Of a stretch of 39,244 nucleotides of DNA, positions 7,414-15,215 are shown one piece after another. The notes beneath the pieces were generated by a model. The model was not told the origin of the DNA and made no database searches. It saw only the letters and a list, made by a program, of their open reading frames with translations. This stretch comes from a virus. The DNA lies in IMG/VR virus record IMGVR_UViG_3300010233_000091, positions 1 through 39,244 of that record; one strand, 5' to 3'. The position numbers were made by a program, and so were the translations under genes. Within the stretch, counting starts at the first letter, position 1, and each line of letters opens with the position of its first letter.

Positions 7414-8015
7414 TGGCCACTCTCCCGGATTCCCAACTCCCCCATTGCAACAATCCGCAGCATCCCCGTGGCCTGCCCACCAGGATGATCTATCTTCAGA
7501 CCAAGGACCACGCGCATGTTTTCGGCTGCCAGGCGTGCAAGGACGTGAACCGCAAGCTCTCCGTCCGGGTGATGACCGACCAGTTTTTCAAACGGGAGGT
7601 TCGTCGCACTCTTGCGGCGCAAGGTCAGCTTCTCAAAGGCCCGATGCAAAAGCGTAAGCGTTCTTCGTTCGAGATCGGCTTGATGAGGGAGATGGCGCTC
7701 GACGCTGCGCGCCGTAACGAGGTTGCGCGCCGTATCGATTGGGACTCTGAGCATCGGCGGTCGAAAGACGGGAAGTACGAATTGGTCGAGTACAAGGACC
7801 TCGGCAACGGTGCGGTCCGGCTCCAGATGGCGATCGGCGGCCAACTCTGTCCGCAGATGGACGATCATGTCGCGTCGCGTGAAGAGTACCGGACCGAGGA
7901 AGCGTACTGGACTCGGGTAGCGCGAGGCAGCGAGACTATGCTGCATTTGTACGGCGATCCTCGACATCCGTTGACGCCGGAAGAGTCGGCACAGAGGGAA
8001 GGGGAGACATTTTGA
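7413..8015 (+). CDS. Hypothetical protein with N-terminal Cys/His site
   Basis: 200 residues. An N-terminal HCNNPQHPRG block and a later CQACKD give a possible zinc-ribbon over residues ~11-43. A strongly basic central helix region follows (KRKRSS near residue 78) and then a more acidic C-terminus. The composition would suit nucleic-acid binding, but no family is recognised. TGATG overlaps link it to both neighbours. Confidence 0.65.
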   Translation: MATLPDSQLPHCNNPQHPRGLPTRMIYLQTKDHAHVFGCQACKDVNRKLSVRVMTDQFFKREVRRTLAAQGQLLKGPMQKRKRSSFEIGLMREMALDAARRNEVARRIDWDSEHRRSKDGKYELVEYKDLGNGAVRLQMAIGGQLCPQMDDHVASREEYRTEEAYWTRVARGSETMLHLYGDPRHPLTPEESAQREGETF

Positions 8016-8203
8016 TGGCGCGACTATTGAAAAACCACCAAGTTTGGATTGAGGAAGAAGTGGATATTCCTGAAGGACCGCGAATTACAATCTTTGCTCC
8101 TAGAAACAGCAATTACCCAGAGGGTACGTATGTTGATACCATCTGTGTCACGCACGGTCGTTGTTTGGCCGCGCATGGTGATGCCGAAGAATGTTTTTGG
8201 TAA
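8015..8203 (+). CDS. Small hypothetical protein
   Basis: 62 residues starting at the ATG overlapping the previous TGA. It begins MARLLKNHQVWIEEEV and ends with a Cys/His-containing segment (ICVTHGRCLAAHGDAEECFW). It closes the tightly overlapping run; a 73-base gap with a hairpin follows. Confidence 0.55.
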   Translation: MARLLKNHQVWIEEEVDIPEGPRITIFAPRNSNYPEGTYVDTICVTHGRCLAAHGDAEECFW

Positions 8204-8225
8204 AGACGTCGATCAGGCGTGAAGT

Positions 8226-8248
8226 TGAACGACGGAAGGCGTCGTTCA
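8226..8248 (+). promoter_or_regulatory. Intergenic 9-bp hairpin
   Basis: TGAACGACG and CGTCGTTCA form a perfect nine-base-pair stem with a five-base loop (GAAGG) in the gap between two genes. No run of T follows, so it is not a standard intrinsic terminator. It could protect or process the transcript. Confidence 0.5.
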
Positions 8249-8276
8249 CTCAAAAATATATCGGAGATCAGGAATC

Positions 8277-8792
8277 ATGATTCGATCCACTCACACATAC
8301 GCTACCCTCGATGTTAGCCACGCCACGTACATTGAGATCAAAGAAAAGTTGGAAAAGGCCGGATACTCCGATCAGTTCCATGACGACCGCGACGGAGTTG
8401 TCATTGACATGCATGGTATTGCTTTGAAAGATGAAGGAAAGCCAGTGGCGTCTTTTGCCGATCGCAACCATCTTCAAGTTCTTCTTGCCCAGGCCATCAC
8501 TGCGAGGCTCAAGGAAGAAATCGTGGATGACATTTTACCCAAGCCGACCATTGCTGAGTTGGAAAAGTTGATCAATGAAGCGGAAAAGGAAGGTAAGGAA
8601 CTCGGTCAGCTTATGCCCGACGGCAGTCTTGTTCGTTCTCATTCCAAGCCGGTGTTTGCGAGTGATCTTGCCGATGCTGTACTGTCGGCGCTTCAGTCCA
8701 GCGGTTTCAAGATTGCGGTTGATGACAAGGAACCTCGAACTGTTCTCGATGCTCGGCTGATGTGCCGACCGGGCAATGAGCCCTTAGCGTAG
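8277..8792 (+). CDS. Phage hypothetical protein (HxYAxLxVS family)
   Basis: 171 residues with AGGAA upstream of the ATG. The first ~55 residues (HTYATLDVS, YIEIKEKLEKAGY, VIDMHGIALK) match a compact domain I have seen in many phage proteins of unknown role. A helical middle (residues ~75-110) and a C-terminal segment follow. It begins a new transcription segment after the hairpin gap. Confidence 0.7.
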   Translation: MIRSTHTYATLDVSHATYIEIKEKLEKAGYSDQFHDDRDGVVIDMHGIALKDEGKPVASFADRNHLQVLLAQAITARLKEEIVDDILPKPTIAELEKLINEAEKEGKELGQLMPDGSLVRSHSKPVFASDLADAVLSALQSSGFKIAVDDKEPRTVLDARLMCRPGNEPLA

Positions 8793-8823
8793 CTAGTTCA
8801 ACCAGCAATCGAAAGGACCAACA

Positions 8824-9396
8824 ATGTCTCGTCTCGCAGCAGTTCACACCGGTCAGCCAACGCAGGGCGTCGGAGCCGCCCCTAACGGAAAGCACAAGGT
8901 CGTCGCGTCAGCGACGCCTGCGCGCACGATCGACGACTTGGATAAGGAACTGGCGGCTCTTGAACTGCCTCCCCCAACGATCAATCCCCGCTCAGCTCAC
9001 TCGGCAGCCGCGGCGACGGTTACGGCCGCATGGCTGTCGCTCTCAGCGACTGAGCTGGAAGTGCGGAACTATTTCCGTGCGATCGACGTTCGTTCCGGCC
9101 TTGAAGCCCTGGCGAAGATGCGCCACCAGTGCGACCTCGCAGCACAGACCTTGCAGCAGCGGATGGACGACGACAACACTCAGCGGTGCACGGGTTGTGA
9201 CAAGACCCTGGAGCAGGTTCGTAAAACCCAGTGGCTCATGCAGGGCGCCGATGTGGACCCCGATACAGGCGTTCCAATGCCTTACCGCTTTTGCGGTCCG
9301 ATGTGCGTGCGCGAGCGAAATCGCGAGAAGATGTTGCCGCCGGATCAGCGGAACAAATTGCGCGCTGATGGGCTCGAAGAAGGAGAGATTCGGTGA
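8824..9396 (+). CDS. Hypothetical protein with zinc-binding centre
   Basis: 190 residues. A low-complexity N-terminus is followed by a helical part and then CTGC (near residue 122) paired with a later FCGPMC (near 156), consistent with a four-cysteine zinc site. The upstream GAAAGGA is a good ribosome site. It ends four bases into the next gene. Confidence 0.65.
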   Translation: MSRLAAVHTGQPTQGVGAAPNGKHKVVASATPARTIDDLDKELAALELPPPTINPRSAHSAAAATVTAAWLSLSATELEVRNYFRAIDVRSGLEALAKMRHQCDLAAQTLQQRMDDDNTQRCTGCDKTLEQVRKTQWLMQGADVDPDTGVPMPYRFCGPMCVRERNREKMLPPDQRNKLRADGLEEGEIR

Positions 9397-9716
9397 GCCC
9401 CGATCTCCACAACGGACGCATGAAGCGCTTGCAGTCCAAGGTCGAGAAGCTCTCCCTTCAACCGGGCGATTTGCTGATCGTGCGCGACGCCGGCGACATG
9501 TCAGTCTTCCTTGAGATGACAAATCAGGGAATTGGCTTCACCCCATACGCCAACCCGGTCCTGCTGATCCAGGGAGGGCTGGAGAAGGCGACACGACAGG
9601 ATTTGATCGAAGCCCTGTCTGTGATCGACCAGGCAGCGGCCCAGCGCGTTCAGGAATCTGAGTCACGAATCATCACCGATCTGAATGCACCAATTTTGAA
9701 GAGGGTAATCCAATGA
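9393..9716 (+). CDS. Hypothetical protein
   Basis: 107 residues from a GTG whose bases overlap the previous TGA. It has a basic N-terminal helix, a central LQPGDLLIVRDAGD segment and a C-terminal amphipathic helix. No family recognised. It overlaps the chimeric terminase-nuclease gene by four bases. Confidence 0.6.
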   Translation: MSPDLHNGRMKRLQSKVEKLSLQPGDLLIVRDAGDMSVFLEMTNQGIGFTPYANPVLLIQGGLEKATRQDLIEALSVIDQAAAQRVQESESRIITDLNAPILKRVIQ

Positions 9717-10969
9717 CCAACAGCATTCTCAATCCGTTCGTCCCTTGCCACGCTTTGATCTTCCTCGACGACCAGCATCGCATCAGCACCTATTGTATGC
9801 GCGAGCGCGGCCATGCCGACGAGGCCGTGAAGGGATTCCCCGGCGGGCACAACACTATCAACATGGCGCCCGGAATATGCGCTGCGCTGAAGGAGGAAGC
9901 TCATGGCCACGATAATCCCGCGTTCAACATTGAAGAGATGCAGTTTGCGGAGAATTCCGTTGTTACGGACCCTTGGCGCGGGCATTGCGATCTGACTCCA
10001 GATAACGAGCATGGTCAACTGCGCAAATCGATAGATGGGCCTCTCTACCTGTACGAAACTCCGCAGCCCAAGCACCATTACTTCATTGGCGTAGATTCTG
10101 CCCGATGTGAGGAGTTCACGCTGGCGCCGGCCGATTACGCCGCCCTGGGTTGCATCAATGCAGAGACCGGCCATGTGGCGGCCATCTACGCTGCCAGAGT
10201 ATCGCCTGAAGAGTTGTCAAGCATCGCGGCGGCTCTCGGCTTCTACTTCAACTCAGCGATGCTCAACGTCGAGCTGAACAACATTGGATACATCACGATG
10301 CGTGAGCTGCGCGATCATATCCACTATCCCAACCAATATATTTGGAAGGGCCGCGACGACAAAGCATCGGCTTCGGAATCAGGAACCGCTTACGGTTTCG
10401 AAACGAGCGATCGATATAGGCGTATGATGTTCAATCTCTATCGCACCGCGCTTCATCGCCAGGAAGTTGTTCCGAAGGACAAAGCTTTGGTTTCGCAAAT
10501 GAAGAAAGCGAAGATGGAGCTGGGCTGGAGATGGAACGTAGCGGTCGGTCATGATGGTATTTTGATGAGCATCCTACTCGCGTACATTGCGAAAGAACAA
10601 TATCATCCTACTTCATGTCAACCTAAAATCTCTAAGAATGTGCTGATGGCCAAGGAGGAGTTAGAGAATGCTGGTTTCGATCCCGCCCGTGGGCACATCA
10701 TCGCCAATGGAACGCCAGAGGTGCCCCGCAGTTCTGAAAACAGAGAAGGATCGATAATGTCAGATGGGTCTAAGTTTGTTGGTGAAACATGCTGGCCTGT
10801 TGACCCTGCTTACTCTGAGCATGGCGGACACACCATGTTGCTTTGTGAGGATGGACAAGTGCTGCAAATCGTCCATCCCCCTGCTGCTCAGATCGAATAT
10901 GTGAATGTGATCGATCCGATTGTCAGGGAACTTGTGAAGAGCAAGATTCAACTTGAGAAAGGTAAATAG
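9713..10969 (+). CDS. Chimeric protein carrying a second copy of the terminase nuclease domain
   Basis: 418 residues. Residues ~68-329 align end to end with the C-terminal nuclease domain of the large terminase encoded at 12913, at roughly two-thirds identity by eye. The Walker-type ATPase half of the terminase is absent. Two of the acidic nuclease positions are kept (D128 in GVDSAR, E187 in LNVELNN), while the HDD of the terminase reads HDG here (281-282) and GVDSARG has become GVDSARC. The first 67 residues and the last ~90 do not resemble the terminase. An internal ATG at 10757 with AGAAGGA upstream could independently start the last 70 residues, so the fragment may have joined two formerly separate small genes. 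It could be an inactive or regulatory nuclease, or a decaying duplicate. The long intact frame argues for selection. Confidence 0.8.
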   Translation: MTNSILNPFVPCHALIFLDDQHRISTYCMRERGHADEAVKGFPGGHNTINMAPGICAALKEEAHGHDNPAFNIEEMQFAENSVVTDPWRGHCDLTPDNEHGQLRKSIDGPLYLYETPQPKHHYFIGVDSARCEEFTLAPADYAALGCINAETGHVAAIYAARVSPEELSSIAAALGFYFNSAMLNVELNNIGYITMRELRDHIHYPNQYIWKGRDDKASASESGTAYGFETSDRYRRMMFNLYRTALHRQEVVPKDKALVSQMKKAKMELGWRWNVAVGHDGILMSILLAYIAKEQYHPTSCQPKISKNVLMAKEELENAGFDPARGHIIANGTPEVPRSSENREGSIMSDGSKFVGETCWPVDPAYSEHGGHTMLLCEDGQVLQIVHPPAAQIEYVNVIDPIVRELVKSKIQLEKGK

Positions 10970-10971
10970 AT

Positions 10972-11325
10972 ATGGCCAGGCCGCTTAGCCCCATCCACCG
11001 TCCGCTCGATCCGGTGATTGCCGACCTCATCGATTCGGATGAGAACTATCTTGCGCGTGGCCCATCCGGTTCTCAACGTCCTGACAATCCTCTTCCCAAT
11101 TCTCAAGTCTCGCGTATTGCCAGGCTCGCCCAGCTCGATTCCCGTCTCCTTGCAGGCACCTCTCGGTCCCTCGGCCCTGGCGGCGCATCCGCGGCATATT
11201 CAAATGCGGTGCAGAAAGCTCTTGTGGATGAGATGGCCGATCAGTTGCGTGGCGGGACCGGCGAGGCGCGGAGCGAGATCGGCCACTGGGCTGCAGAGAT
11301 TATTGAAGCGTTTAGGGAGGAGTAG
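10972..11325 (+). CDS. Hypothetical protein
   Basis: 117 residues, starting two bases after the chimeric gene. A proline-rich N-terminus is followed by helices (an SRIARLAQLDSRLL segment and a C-terminal EIGHWAAEIIEAF helix). No motif recognised. Confidence 0.6.
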   Translation: MARPLSPIHRPLDPVIADLIDSDENYLARGPSGSQRPDNPLPNSQVSRIARLAQLDSRLLAGTSRSLGPGGASAAYSNAVQKALVDEMADQLRGGTGEARSEIGHWAAEIIEAFREE

Positions 11326-11327
11326 TC

Positions 11328-11630
11328 ATGTGCCAAATTTGTGACAGCTTCAAAAAGCGCACCGGTTATGCCGGTCAAAAGTACGCGGTGTTCTACATCC
11401 GCGATGGTGTCGAGTCCAGGATGGGCTGGCAGAATCAGGCGTCAGGCGGCCTGGAAGACGCCGCCAGGTTAATGCCCGGCGTGACTGCGACACGTGTTGC
11501 TGAGGTCGAGTGTTGCCAGATCGAGTACGGCAAAGAGCACTGCGGCGGCGAGTGTACTTGTCACGTATGTGCGCCCGATCTGGTTGAACGGGATGCGGCT
11601 TTTGCCGCTTTGGAGGACAGTCATGAGTAA
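11328..11630 (+). CDS. Phage hypothetical protein (GWQNQxxGG family)
   Basis: 100 residues with GGGAGGAG upstream. The middle (YIRDGVESRMGWQNQ, then GGLEDAARLMPGV) resembles small proteins common in phage genomes that share a G-W-(Q/T) block and an AARLMP block; their role is not known. The C-terminal third is cysteine-rich (ECCQIEYG, HCGGECTCHVC), probably zinc-binding. Confidence 0.65.
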   Translation: MCQICDSFKKRTGYAGQKYAVFYIRDGVESRMGWQNQASGGLEDAARLMPGVTATRVAEVECCQIEYGKEHCGGECTCHVCAPDLVERDAAFAALEDSHE

Positions 11631-11808
11631 GCGCATTGTGCTGAAAATTACGTTTACACCTAACGGGGTATGGCTTTCTACGTTCGGGAAAAAGCAACTG
11701 CCGATGATAAGTGGGAAAACCATGGACGACAACCCGGAGTTCAAGGCATTTAATTTGGCTCTGCACAAATTTGGAAAGCAGATGATAAAAGCAGGAGTGC
11801 TGGGTTGA
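11623..11808 (+). CDS. Small hypothetical protein
   Basis: 61 basic residues starting at the ATG that overlaps the previous gene by eight bases (begins MSKRIVLKITFTPNG). The stop overlaps the following ATG (TGATG). No function recognised. Confidence 0.55.
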   Translation: MSKRIVLKITFTPNGVWLSTFGKKQLPMISGKTMDDNPEFKAFNLALHKFGKQMIKAGVLG

Positions 11809-12059
11809 TGGACTCCGTATCTCCTGTTCTCACTGAAGTCGAACTCCCCAGCGAGCAAGTGATAGCGCTCGGCCAGGATGAGTTCTATCCGATCATTGTG
11901 GCGCGTGTTGTTCATCCAGGAGGGTTCCTGTCGTCGTTGACTCGATTTCGGTTCAGCGATGCGGAGAGGGAGTTGATAGCGGCGGGCGCGGATCTGATAT
12001 TGGGGGCAGCCGCATCACGGGTCCATGATGCCGATTTCGTTGGAGTTGGCAATGGCTGA
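11808..12059 (+). CDS. Small hypothetical protein
   Basis: 83 residues from the ATG in a TGATG overlap. A central FRFSDAERELIAAGADLIL helix region is the only notable feature. Its end overlaps an 11-codon ORF (12052-12084, MAEEYPVQEK) placed where the next structural gene would be expected to start. That short ORF may be the displaced 5' end of the large terminase gene. Confidence 0.6.
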   Translation: MDSVSPVLTEVELPSEQVIALGQDEFYPIIVARVVHPGGFLSSLTRFRFSDAERELIAAGADLILGAAASRVHDADFVGVGNG

Positions 12060-12126
12060 GGAGTATCCGGTGCAGGAGAAATGAATTATCCAGTAGGAGG
12101 GTAAAAGAGGTATACTAATGGGGTCA

Positions 12127-12170
12127 GGGAGCGTCAACTCCCGGCAAGCCTCATCGCTGAAAGGAGCGAT
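12127..12170 (+). promoter_or_regulatory. Leader hairpins, second one masking the ribosome site of the HNH gene
   Basis: Two stems precede the HNH gene. GGGAG/CTCCC (12127-12131 with 12138-12142) is followed by ATCGCT/AGCGAT (12153-12158 with 12165-12170), whose loop and 3' arm contain the GAAAGGAG ribosome site two to ten bases before the ATG. Such masking would lower translation of the endonuclease, as is known for several phage homing endonucleases. A TATACT at 12111 is a possible -10 element without a clear -35. Confidence 0.5.
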
Positions 12171-12172
12171 TT

Positions 12173-12886
12173 ATGACCCCGCCCAAAGGATACTACAAAG
12201 ACTTAGTCGGCATGGAGTTCAACGCCTGGACCGTGCTTTCTTTTTGTGAACACATCAAAGGTACGACGGTGTGGCTATGTAAGTGCAAATGTGGGGAAGA
12301 GCGCCGCGTCAAAAGTAGTAACCTGCACAACGGAGCTAGCAAACATTGCGGTTGCATGAAGAAGCGCAAAGGATGGATCAAGGGGTATGTTGGTTATATT
12401 CCGTTGACCAAAGGCATGGTGGCCGCCGTTAGCATTCACAGAATAGAAGATTTGCAGCGGTGGAATTGGTATGTGGTGAAGAAAGATGGCAATTACTACG
12501 CATACCGGAACGGCGTTAAAAGCCAGGGGGAGAGCAAAAGAAAAGTGTCTATGGCTCGATACATTCTTGGCATGGACCCGAGTAATAAACACGAGGGGGA
12601 CCACCGGAACCGCCGTACACTCGATAATCGGGATCGCAATCTTCGTCCAGCCACGCACAATCAGAGTCAAGCGAACAAAGGGGTGCGGCGTGACAGTTAC
12701 ACGGGATTCAAAGGCATACGTCGTTGTAAGGCGAAAGGTTCTTTTGTAGGTCGGTTTCAAGTGCGGCTAACGCACATGAGGGTTTGTATGTATTTAGGGA
12801 CGTACGACACAATAGAGGAAGCGGTGAAAATTCGCGATGAAGCGGCTCTAAAATTACACGGAGAGTTTGCCACAACCGGCGAGTAA
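12173..12886 (+). CDS. HNH homing endonuclease with AP2 domain
   Basis: 237 residues. The N-terminal part (DLVGMEFNAWTVLS, CKCKCGEE, then HCGCM) is a zinc-containing element often found on phage HNH/AP2 proteins. A central HNH core follows, with EGDHRNRRTLDNRDRNLR near residue 143 giving H-N-R and a downstream asparagine/histidine (ATHNQSQANK). The C-terminal ~65 residues (TGFKGIRR, YLGTYDTIEEAVKIRDEAA, LHGEFA) match the AP2 DNA-binding domain. Such enzymes cut specific DNA sites and spread their own gene. It sits directly before the large terminase, a common target of phage homing endonucleases, and is more AT-rich than its neighbours, suggesting separate origin. It is translated from its own hairpin-masked site. 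Confidence 0.9.
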   Translation: MTPPKGYYKDLVGMEFNAWTVLSFCEHIKGTTVWLCKCKCGEERRVKSSNLHNGASKHCGCMKKRKGWIKGYVGYIPLTKGMVAAVSIHRIEDLQRWNWYVVKKDGNYYAYRNGVKSQGESKRKVSMARYILGMDPSNKHEGDHRNRRTLDNRDRNLRPATHNQSQANKGVRRDSYTGFKGIRRCKAKGSFVGRFQVRLTHMRVCMYLGTYDTIEEAVKIRDEAALKLHGEFATTGE

Positions 12887-12912
12887 GTAGGAGATTCGTC
12901 ATCCCGCTTCAA

Positions 12913-14712
12913 TTGGACCATGTCGAGAAGTTCTTCCACCGTCTGAACATTAGAGATAGGGATGAAGGAACCTTTGTCCCTTTTACCCTTCGGCCTCAGC
13001 AGCAAGAAGTATTTCAGATGGCCAAGGATCATCTTGCGCGGCGTCGCAGGCTATTTATTATTTTTCTGAAAGCTAGGCGCCTCGGAATTTCTACGATTGC
13101 GACGGGGATCGGTCAAGCTCATTGTATCGCACATCCTGGATCGATGGCTCGTTGCATTGCGCAGAACGCTAAAGTAGCCTCCGCTAATTTTGAAATGGCG
13201 AGCAGCTTCTTCAAAGATTGCCGTGAGCTATACCCAGGCGCAACGAAGCCCACTAAGTCCATCCTAACTTGGCCTCATTCCGACGGCCCCGATTCAACAT
13301 TCGAGCATCACACAGCGGCTACAGTTCACGGTCAGCGCGGACTAACTTCTTCGTTCCTTCATATGACCGAAGCGGCGTTTTATCCATACGAAAATGTCTT
13401 CACGAGTTTGATGAACACTTTAAGTATGGATAAAAATAATATTTGCTTGGTGGAAACGACCGCCAACGGGGTTGAAGGCCCCGGCGAAGCGTACTACCAG
13501 TATTGGGAAGGGGCTATGTCGGGGGAGAACGAGTTCCTTCCTATATTTCTACCATGGTGGGATGATCCCGCATACGTTCTTCCTGAAGAGTTAGCAATGG
13601 ATGCGCCAAGGGATCAGTATGAAAAGTTTTTGATGAAAGGCATCAAACATTGGAAGACAGGAAAAAAAGTCCGTCTCGGTAAGGATCGCATCGCCTGGTT
13701 CCGCGAAACCTTGGCAACCAAGTGCGAAAACGTGCTCGAAAAATGGCGCGCAGAAATGCCGTCTACTCCAGAAGAAGCTTTCGTCGCCACCGGCAACCCC
13801 GCTTTCACTATCGAAGAGATCCAGTTTGCAGAGAATGCCGTGGTGAAGATACCCCCGTTCCGCGGGCGATGCGTTCTCTCAAGCGATCTCAAGCACGGCG
13901 AGCTGCAAAAAGGAACAGATGGCCCGTTGGTGGTGTACGAGACGCCACAAAAACACGCTCACTATTTCGCGGGGGTTGACTCGGCGCGAGGCGAGGAAAA
14001 CACGATGGCGCCGGGCGATTACGCTGCCATCGTGATGTGGAATGCCGAGACAGGAGACCTGGCGGCGAGGTACATGTCTCGCGTAAGCCCAGAGGAGCTT
14101 GCGCCCGTGGCGGCGGCGCTGGGCTACTACTTCAACGGAGCGATGCTCAACGTTGAGCTGAACAACATCGGCTACGTAACCATGCGTGAGCTTCGCGATC
14201 GGCTCTATTATCCGAACCAATATATTTGGAAGGGGCGCGACGATAAAATCATTTCAGGAAAGCAAGGCACAGCTTACGGATTTGAGACTTCTGATCGCTA
14301 CCGGAAGATGATGTTCTCAATGTTCCGCAACTCTCTCTACCGCAAAGAAGTCGTTCCGAAGGATCGTATCTTCGTCGACCAGATGAAAAAGGCGAAGATG
14401 GAAATGGCATGGCGATGGAACGTTGCTGTGGGCCACGATGATGTCCTGATGGCAGGATTTCTTGGATGGATTGCGAAGGAACAAAATCATCAATTTGCTT
14501 GCCAGCATCGTGCGTCCAAGAACGTAATGATGACAAAGGAAGAGTTAGAGAACGCAGGATTTGACAATACCCGCGGTCAGATGCCGCAGTGGATGAAAGA
14601 CCCCCTAGTTACGGGAGCCGGGATGCTGCTCACTAGCGGTAACGACCATCTGCGCAAGTTGGAGATTTATGCCAAAAATAAACAAAAGCAGAATCGTCTC
14701 GAATGGATCTGA
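12913..14712 (+). CDS. terL: Terminase large subunit
   Basis: 599 residues from TTG 12913. It is the ATP-driven motor and nuclease that packages DNA through the portal into the prohead. The adenine-binding/P-loop region reads LKARRLGIST (52-61), the usual variant of this group. A Walker B-like strand ends in MTEA near 151-154, and a coupling motif ETTANG lies near 181-186. The C-terminal RNase H-like nuclease has D356 (GVDSARGEE), E415 (LNVELNN) and D509/D510 (GHDDVLMA). The start is doubtful: TTG 12913 has no ribosome site, whereas AGGAG at 12889-12893 is ideally spaced for an ATC at 12901 in the same frame (ATC CCG CTT CAA TTG). The native start may have been displaced by insertion of the HNH gene. 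Confidence 0.92.
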   Translation: MDHVEKFFHRLNIRDRDEGTFVPFTLRPQQQEVFQMAKDHLARRRRLFIIFLKARRLGISTIATGIGQAHCIAHPGSMARCIAQNAKVASANFEMASSFFKDCRELYPGATKPTKSILTWPHSDGPDSTFEHHTAATVHGQRGLTSSFLHMTEAAFYPYENVFTSLMNTLSMDKNNICLVETTANGVEGPGEAYYQYWEGAMSGENEFLPIFLPWWDDPAYVLPEELAMDAPRDQYEKFLMKGIKHWKTGKKVRLGKDRIAWFRETLATKCENVLEKWRAEMPSTPEEAFVATGNPAFTIEEIQFAENAVVKIPPFRGRCVLSSDLKHGELQKGTDGPLVVYETPQKHAHYFAGVDSARGEENTMAPGDYAAIVMWNAETGDLAARYMSRVSPEELAPVAAALGYYFNGAMLNVELNNIGYVTMRELRDRLYYPNQYIWKGRDDKIISGKQGTAYGFETSDRYRKMMFSMFRNSLYRKEVVPKDRIFVDQMKKAKMEMAWRWNVAVGHDDVLMAGFLGWIAKEQNHQFACQHRASKNVMMTKEELENAGFDNTRGQMPQWMKDPLVTGAGMLLTSGNDHLRKLEIYAKNKQKQNRLEWI

Positions 14713-14724
14713 ACGGAGGTCAAC

Positions 14725-15183
14725 ATGGAAACACTGAAACAGTTGCGCGAAGGGTTCTGGAGAAACACAGCAAAGCGTTGTCCTTGTGAGGAAGATGCGG
14801 TGCTTGGTATTTTCAACGAGTGGGAGTCGATCTGGGTGTTCCGGTGCATTCCAGACAAAGGATTCGTTCCGATCTGTGCATTCAGCACAACTCAAGTTGA
14901 AGCCATTTACGTCAGCGATTTCTCCTGGCTTCCGCGTTTCAATGAGAGCACTTGGCGCACTGATAAGCCAGAAGACGAGGAGCCGGTTGTTGGCGTTCGT
15001 AGAGGCTCTACTGAGCCGGAGATGCTTGTCTACTTCCAAGGGAAGTTTTGGGCGGCCGATATTAAAGACGGCATAGACGAGCATAGTGAAGTTGTCGATT
15101 GCATCAAGTGGATCGATCTTCCTGAGATGCCTGCGCCTCGTACCAAGGCCGCCAAGAAGCGGGCTCTGAAGAACGTCAACTAG
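14725..15183 (+). CDS. Hypothetical protein downstream of terL
   Basis: 152 residues, ATG preceded by GGAGG, 12 bases after terL. Several tryptophan/aromatic clusters (WESIWVFRCIP, WLPRF, FWAADIKDG) suggest a small folded beta-rich protein; the C-terminus is basic (KAAKKRALK). No family recognised. Position suggests a packaging or accessory role, which is inference. Confidence 0.65.
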   Translation: METLKQLREGFWRNTAKRCPCEEDAVLGIFNEWESIWVFRCIPDKGFVPICAFSTTQVEAIYVSDFSWLPRFNESTWRTDKPEDEEPVVGVRRGSTEPEMLVYFQGKFWAADIKDGIDEHSEVVDCIKWIDLPEMPAPRTKAAKKRALKNVN

Positions 15184-15215
15184 CGGAGCGGAGGCAACGG
15201 GGTGGAGAATGACCG

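Noticed and set aside
8226-8248. Intrinsic terminator
   Set aside because: Good stem but no T-run on either strand.
12085-12912. Group I intron around the HNH gene
   Set aside because: Only about 90 bases before and 26 after the HNH frame are available and no P7/P3-like core was seen; kept only as an open possibility in the terminase-start finding.
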